A DNA stretch of 5,459 bases from Planctomycetia bacterium. Lineage in GTDB: Bacteria > Planctomycetota > Planctomycetia > Pirellulales > UBA1268. Location of the stretch: the NCBI GenBank assembly GCA_009923125.1, contig RFUD01000185.1, positions 1 through 5,459 on the forward strand, given 5' to 3'. The notes beneath the pieces are model-generated. The model was given only the letters and a program-made list of their open reading frames with translations. It was not told the DNA's origin and did not search any database. Below are positions 1 through 5,459 of the stretch, in pieces. Position 1 is the stretch's first letter. Each line of letters opens with the position of its first letter. Both the position numbers and the translations under genes were made by a program.

Positions 1-259
1 CCGTCGGGATCGATGGAAAGGTGCTGATCACGTCGGCGACCGCCAGCCCCGGTTCGAACGGCTTGTATTTCTTGGGGTCGAACGTGTCGGGGGCCGCCAT
101 GCCACCGGCCATCCAGAGCACGATGATGGCGTCGGCCTTGGCCGCGGGATGCACGATCGTGGCCGCACCGGTGCTCGCACGGGCCCGTGGCTCGGGCAGT
201 GCCATCGTGGCGGTGGCCGCGGCGGCCAGGCTCTGGAGGAGTTCGCGTCGGGTCTTCAT
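1..259 (-). CDS. DUF1501 family protein, N-terminal part (runs off the left edge)
   Basis: Only the first 86 codons are inside the window. The product starts MKTRRELLQSLAAAATATM, a twin-arginine pair followed by an Ala-rich hydrophobic stretch, which fits a Tat-type export signal (residues 1 to about 28). The mature part begins near residue 42 with AIIVLWMAGGMAAPDTFDPK (residues 44-63), the N-terminal strand and Gly-Gly turn that mark DUF1501 proteins (alkaline phosphatase/sulfatase-like superfamily), followed by KYKPFEPGL and an ISTFPSI segment also usual for the family. It carries GGMAAPDTFDP where the other DUF1501 protein of this window has GGPSQFESFD, so the two are distant paralogues rather than a recent duplication. 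The ATG at 259-257 is chosen because a GGAGG lies 9 bases upstream and the twin arginine follows directly. It sits 21 bases after the stop of the PSCyt/DUF1553 gene, so co-transcription is likely. The substrate is unknown, and the catalytic C-terminal motifs lie outside the window. Confidence 0.88.
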   Translation of the reverse strand, partial: MKTRRELLQSLAAAATATMALPEPRARASTGAATIVHPAAKADAIIVLWMAGGMAAPDTFDPKKYKPFEPGLAVADVISTFPSIPT

Positions 260-268
260 GGGGATCTG

Positions 269-273
269 CCTCC
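269..273 (-). promoter_or_regulatory. Shine-Dalgarno of the left-edge DUF1501 gene
   Basis: GGAGG on the minus strand, 9 bases before the ATG at 259. It lies wholly within the 21-base gap after the previous stop codon (281-283). It is the clearest ribosome binding site in the window and supports the chosen start. Confidence 0.75.
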
Positions 274-280
274 GGGACAC

Positions 281-2748
281 TCACCTGATCAATTGAAACT
301 CGGGCAGCATCACGATCGCCCACAGGCAATCAGCGACGCTGTCAGCAGTGGGTTTTTCGCCCAGCAGATCGCGGGCGGCCGCGGCCTCCTCCGGCGTCGG
401 TTTCCGGCTCAAGGCCGCCGCGTAAAGCCAGGAAGCGATCGCGTCGGCCGCAGGCCCATGGTCCCGGAGAATGGCGGCCCCGCCCCGGGAAAATTCGTCG
501 GCCAGACTCTGCTCGTTGGCCAGTTGGATCGCCTCGAGCGTGGTCAGGTCGCTCGGCCGGCTCGTCACCACCTGGTCGCGGTTCGGCCGTCCCAAGGCGG
601 CCATCAAGGCCGTGCCCTTCACGAGCGCCGCACGGACCATCGGCAGCGCGTCGGGCGCCAGGGCGTAGAGGAGTTTCGCGGCGAAGTCCGCCATGGCCGC
701 ATCCCACGTGCTTTGCGTCTTGACCACGGCTGCCGGAGCCCAGTCGGTCGGCTCCTTTCCCTTCTTGAACGTTCCCCGCCCGTCGGGCTGTGCCGCCGTC
801 CACTGCCAAGAGTCGTCGGTGGCGACCGTGTGCGTAGTGCCGTCGGCCGTCTTCACCCGCAGTTCGACCCGGAGCGCCGCCGGCCCACCGGCGGTGCCGT
901 TGGCAGCCGTGACGACGATCTCGTTGGGGCCTTTCCGCAGATCGGACGTCACGATCTCCATCACCGGCCGAGTCCAGTCGGCACTCTTCGCGGTGGGCTT
1001 TCCATTGATGAACACCGTCGCCTCGTTGTCGGCCGCGAACACGATGACGCCGTGGACAGCATCTGCCGGAAGCTCGAACGTCGTGCGGAAGGTCAGTTTC
1101 TCGCCGGGCGGCGAGGCAGCCAGGTCGTTCGACCAGATCCACGTGGCGGCGGGCTGCACGGCGGCGGCTCCCGGGGGCGGCTCGAATCGCAGCACCTCGG
1201 CATCGGTCTTTGGCGGTGCGGTGTTCGTCAGCTGCCACACCGCATCGGTGAACTGCTCGGCCGTCATCCGCCGGGGGAGCGGTCCGCGGAACACGTAGTC
1301 CGTGCCCTGGGCTTGGCCGGCGACGGCAGGCGTGGCGGCACCATACGTCTCGGACGTACAGATCGTCGCGAGGACGTGCTTGACGTCCCACTTCGAGGCG
1401 ACGAGGTCGCCGGCGAGCGTGTCGAGGAGGTCTTCGCTCCACGGCGGCAGCCGCAGGCTGTCCACCGGATGCACGATGCCTCGGCCCATGAGCCGATGCC
1501 AGAGCCGGTTGACGAGGTTGCGCGAGAGCCAACCGTTGTCGGGAGTGGTCATGAGCGCGGCCAACTGCTCCAGCCGCCGCGACGGGGGAGCCTGGGGATC
1601 GACCTGGCCAAGCTCCTCGAAGAGCCAGGCCGGCGTGGCCGTCGTGCCGGTGGCCTTGTCGCAGCGATGCAGTTCGAGCGGCGCCGCCGACGCGATCGCC
1701 GCCAGGTCGTAGGTCTGCTTGAGCGTCCAGCGATCCACGAACGAATCGTGGCAGCTCGCGCACTTGAGGTTGATGCCGAGGAATGTCTGGCCGACGTTTT
1801 GTGCGAACTGGATCGGCACCGTTTGGCTGGCGTTCACGGTGCCGCGCCACACGATGCCTTCGATGAACCCGCGCGACTCGTCGGTGGGCGCGATCAGCTC
1901 GCGGACGAACTGGTCGAAGGGCTTGTTGTGCACGAGCGACCGATGGAGCCAAGCCGTGATCTGCCGGCGGCCTCCGGTGATGAACCCGGTGCCGGTGTAA
2001 TCGTTGCGGAGCAGATCATTCCAGAAGGTCATCCAGTGTTCGGCGTAGGCGAACCGATCATCGAGGAGCCCGCGAACCAGTCGCGCACGCTTGTCGGAAG
2101 CCGAGTCGGCCACGAACGCCTCCACGCGCTCCGGATCGGGCAGGAGGCCGACCAGGTCGAGGCTCACGCGGCGAATGAACGCGCGGTCGTCGGCGCGGGG
2201 CGGCCGGGCGATGCCTTTGGCCTTCCAGTAGCCGTCGACGACGCGATCGACCGGATTCGTACGGCCTTCTTCCTCCGGAGGCAGTTCGATCGAGCGGAGC
2301 CGCAGCGGTGGTTCCCAGGTCGTGCGTTGGAAAGCGAATCCCTCTTCCCACGGCGCTTGTTCGGCAATCCACTGTTTGAACAGTTCGATCGCTTCGGGAG
2401 GCAGTGGAGGGCCCTCGCTCGGCATGCGGGAGTCGGGATCAGCGCTCGTGATCCGGGCGATGATCTCACTGCTCGCCGCGTCACCTTCGACGAACCCTGG
2501 CGTGCCTGAATCGCCGCCGGCGAGCAGATCCTCGCGCGTGTTCATCGAAAAGCCGCCCTGCTTGGCGTCGCCGGTGTGGCATTCGCCACAATACTTCTTC
2601 ATGAGCGGCACGACGTCGTGCGCGAAGTCGATCGCCCATCCGAGTCTGGCGTTGACCGCGATCGAGACCGCCAGCGTGACGCGCACGATCACTGTCGCCC
2701 ACGTCTTGAGCCACATGCCTCCGCTCAGGCTGCTACGTCGACGATTGA

Positions 2749-2752
<4 letters not shown>
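281..2752 (-). CDS. PSCyt1-DUF1549-DUF1553 protein (planctomycete cytochrome c type) with an inserted beta-rich domain
   Basis: A complete protein of 823 aa. Residues 1-40 form an Arg-rich N-terminus plus a hydrophobic segment (about 18-33), read as a Sec signal with likely cleavage near GWA-IDF. PSCyt1 (about 45-134) has the haem motif CGECH at 55-59, and Met110 in SRMPSEGPPL is a plausible axial ligand. DUF1549 spans about 165-360 (NPVDRVVD, AFIRRVSLDLVGLLPDPE) and has a second CxxCH, CASCHDSF, at 331-338. DUF1553 begins near 390 (NLVNRLWHRLMGRGIVHPVD, 412-431; RRMTAEQFTDAVWQL, 494-508) and resumes at about 681-823 (GRPNRDQVVTSRPSDLTTLE, 721-740). Between these parts, about 535-678 form an extra Thr/Val-rich beta domain. 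The product is probably a periplasmic dihaem protein; its reaction is unknown. The ATG at 2752 overlaps the stop of the upstream DUF1501 gene (ATGA), which suggests translational coupling; an AAGGG lies 9 bases upstream. An internal ATG at residue 13 has its GGAGG only 1 base away and would shorten the signal, so it is less likely. Confidence 0.92.
719..1147 (-). other. Inserted beta-sandwich-like domain within the DUF1553 region
   Basis: This stretch encodes residues about 536-678 of the 823-aa protein. It begins at TWIWSNDLAASPPGEKLTFR and continues with alternating hydrophobic strands: TTFELPADAVHGVIVFAADN, EATVFINGKPTAK, NEIVVTAANGTAGGPAALRV. It ends with a DDSWQWT segment and a Trp-containing tail near 671. 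The pattern of a Trp opening, FRTTFELP, an asparagine-rich turn, VFINGK and a late DDSW resembles the galactose-binding-like jelly-roll modules at the front of rhamnosidases, sialidases and GH2 enzymes. The neighbouring DUF1553 protein (4339-5459) instead carries a GGPSVKPYQPAGYY segment at the equivalent place, so this is an insertion or replacement. Carbohydrate binding is inference; the strand pattern is what is seen. Confidence 0.6.
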
Positions 2753-4188
<1,436 letters not shown>

Positions 4189-4242
4189 GGTTCGTGCTTT
4201 TTCGTGGTTCGCCGGCTCGGGGACGGCAAAAGTCTCGTCGCG

Positions 4243-4259
4243 TGGGCCGCGGCGGCCCA
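4243..4259. repeat. Perfect short inverted repeat in the intergenic region
   Basis: The arms TGGGCCGC and GCGGCCCA (8 bases each) flank a single G. As RNA this could form a 6-bp GC-rich stem with a 5-base loop. It lies 55 bases upstream of the ATG of the complete DUF1501 gene, in the 5' leader on the minus strand. No U-run follows on either strand, so it is not an intrinsic terminator. It could be a leader hairpin, a protein site or chance in GC-rich DNA. The rest of the 4189-4338 gap shows no clear promoter, RNA gene or coding frame. Confidence 0.45.
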
Positions 4260-4338
4260 ATGCTCCTCGAGCGTTCGCCGACCCCCTCGCCTCCTTCGTT
4301 TGTCGTGCCGGATCAGGTTTCGCAAGGTCCAGAACGTT

Positions 4339-5459
4339 TCAATATCTCGTGATCACTTCCTGCGTGTTCAAAAGCACGCGGGCGAGTTGCGTCCAGGCCG
4401 CGTGTTCGACCGGGTCGAGTGTGGGGCGGGGGGCGAGGCCGATGGCGAGCGACTTCTCGGCATCGGCCGGAGCGGCCTTGAAGGCCTCGCGCTGGGTGCC
4501 GAGGAAGCCCACGAGCGAGGCCAGTTCCTGCTCGCGCGGTTCGCGGTTGACGGCCTGTCGATAGGCGAGGCGGATCCGGGCCGTGTCGTCACCCACCGAC
4601 GCATCCTCGAGAAGTCGGGCCGCGAACACCCGCGCCGCCTCGACGAAGATCGGGTCGTTGAGCAGCGTCAGCGCCTGCTGCGGCGTGTTGCTGCCGTTTC
4701 TGGCGGCGGCACACTCGTCGCGGGCGGGTGCGTCGAAGTTGGCGAGCATCGGATGGAGGAACGTCCGCTGCCAGTGCATGTAGAGGCTGCGGCGCCATTG
4801 GCGGCCGTCAGTGTCGGCCACGTAGTCGCGATTCGGGAACTGCAGCGAGGCGTAGTAGCCGGCCGGCTGATACGGCTTCACACTTGGGCCGCCGAGATCG
4901 TCGAGGTCGAGAAGGCCGGCGATCGCCAGGGCGTTGTCGCGGACGAATTCCGCTTCCAGCCGGCGCGGGTTCTGCGAGGCGAGCAGTCGGTTGGCCGGAT
5001 CGACGGCCAGCGCCGCCGGTACGAGCGAGCTCGACTGCCGATACGTGCGGCTGGTCACGATCAGCCGGATCATGTGATTCATGTCCCAGCCCGACTCGCG
5101 GAACTCACAGGCCAGCCAGTCGAGGAGCTCCGGATGCGTGGGCAGTTCGCCCTGCGAGCCGAGATCATCGACGACGGCGCTGAGCCCCGTACCGAAGAAC
5201 AGCGCCCAGAGCCGGTTCATCACCGCGCGGGGTGTGAGCGGATTGGCGTCCGACACGAGCCAGTTGGCGAGATCGAGCCGCGTGAGCCGCTTCTCGTCGG
5301 TGCTTTCGAGACGGGCGGGCAGGAACGACGGTGTGGCCGGCAGGACCACCGGACCGGTTTCGTCCTGCCAGTTACCGCGCGGCAGCACGCGCACCGGCAG
5401 CGGAGTGGAGGCGGCCTGCGTGACCATCGTCCAGGCCTTGCCGTCGAACAGACCGCGGA
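4339..5459 (-). CDS. DUF1549/DUF1553 family protein, C-terminal part (start beyond the right edge)
   Basis: About 372 codons are visible, and the reading frame stays open to the right edge (RGLFDGKAWT before the first in-window Met at 5427), so that Met is internal and not the start. The visible part is a classical DUF1553 domain in order: RVLPRGNWQDETGPVVLP (about 5391-5338), LANWLVSDANPLTPRAVMNR (about 5268-5215), LWALFFGTGLSAVVDDLG, ELPTHPELLDWLA (about 5142-5104), RRLEAEFVRDNALAIAGLL, PYQPAGYY, RRSLYMHWQRTFLHPMLANF (about 4794-4735), FDAPARDECAAARNGSNTPQ and QALTLLNDPIFVEAARVFAA (about 4677-4618). It ends with LLNTQEVITRY. These are conserved blocks of the PSCyt1-DUF1549-DUF1553 family, so the missing N-terminus very likely holds a signal peptide, the haem domain PSCyt1 and DUF1549. 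No frameshift is seen. The function is unknown; the partner is probably the DUF1501 protein encoded next. Confidence 0.92.
   Translation of the reverse strand, partial: RGLFDGKAWTMVTQAASTPLPVRVLPRGNWQDETGPVVLPATPSFLPARLESTDEKRLTRLDLANWLVSDANPLTPRAVMNRLWALFFGTGLSAVVDDLGSQGELPTHPELLDWLACEFRESGWDMNHMIRLIVTSRTYRQSSSLVPAALAVDPANRLLASQNPRRLEAEFVRDNALAIAGLLDLDDLGGPSVKPYQPAGYYASLQFPNRDYVADTDGRQWRRSLYMHWQRTFLHPMLANFDAPARDECAAARNGSNTPQQALTLLNDPIFVEAARVFAARLLEDASVGDDTARIRLAYRQAVNREPREQELASLVGFLGTQREAFKAAPADAEKSLAIGLAPRPTLDPVEHAAWTQLARVLLNTQEVITRY

Noticed and set aside
149..2509. A 786-codon open frame on the plus strand
   Set aside because: It is antisense to the PSCyt/DUF1553 gene and the start of the DUF1501 gene. 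Its translation is rich in Arg, Gly and Pro without family motifs. Long antisense frames are expected in GC-rich coding DNA.
4243..4259. Intrinsic terminator between genes 1 and 2
   Set aside because: The hairpin is short and no U-run follows it on either strand.
4189..4260. TTG start at 4260 for the DUF1501 gene
   Set aside because: It would put 24 charged residues ahead of the twin-arginine signal. The ATG at 4188 gives a normal Tat N-region.
4189..4338. Sigma-70-like promoter (TTGCGA in the minus-strand leader)
   Set aside because: No acceptable -10 box lies at a suitable distance (the bases 17 away are CAAACG).

Overview
The window is a GC-rich stretch in which all the genes I can support lie on the minus strand. 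It carries protein families that are strongly expanded in Planctomycetota: planctomycete cytochrome c (PSCyt1), DUF1549, DUF1553 and DUF1501. I infer a planctomycete, possibly of the Pirellulales type. The sequence alone does not fix the genus.

Reading in the direction of transcription (right to left), there are four genes. (1) 5459-4339 is the C-terminal part of a classical DUF1549/DUF1553 protein whose start lies beyond the right edge. (2) 4188-2749 is a complete DUF1501 protein of 479 aa with a twin-arginine signal. (3) 2752-281 is a complete PSCyt1-DUF1549-DUF1553 protein of 823 aa. It has a Sec-type signal, two CxxCH haem motifs and an extra beta-rich domain inserted into its DUF1553 part. 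(4) 259-1 is the first 86 codons of a second, clearly different DUF1501 protein that runs off the left edge.

The layout is therefore two consecutive PSCyt/DUF1553 + DUF1501 pairs. Genes 2 and 3 overlap by 4 bases (ATGA) and genes 3 and 4 are 21 bases apart with a good Shine-Dalgarno, so genes 2-4 look like one operon. Genes 1 and 2 are separated by 147-150 non-coding bases that hold a short perfect inverted repeat but no convincing terminator or promoter.

How they work together is not known for certain. All the complete proteins carry export signals. The PSCyt proteins look like periplasmic c-type cytochromes fused to domains of unknown function. DUF1501 proteins belong to the alkaline phosphatase/sulfatase-like superfamily. 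A shared extracytoplasmic role, perhaps in handling polysaccharides or sulfated compounds, is an inference from family context. No RNA genes, mobile elements, CRISPR arrays or phage genes were seen. The long open frames on the plus strand are shadows of the GC-rich minus-strand genes.
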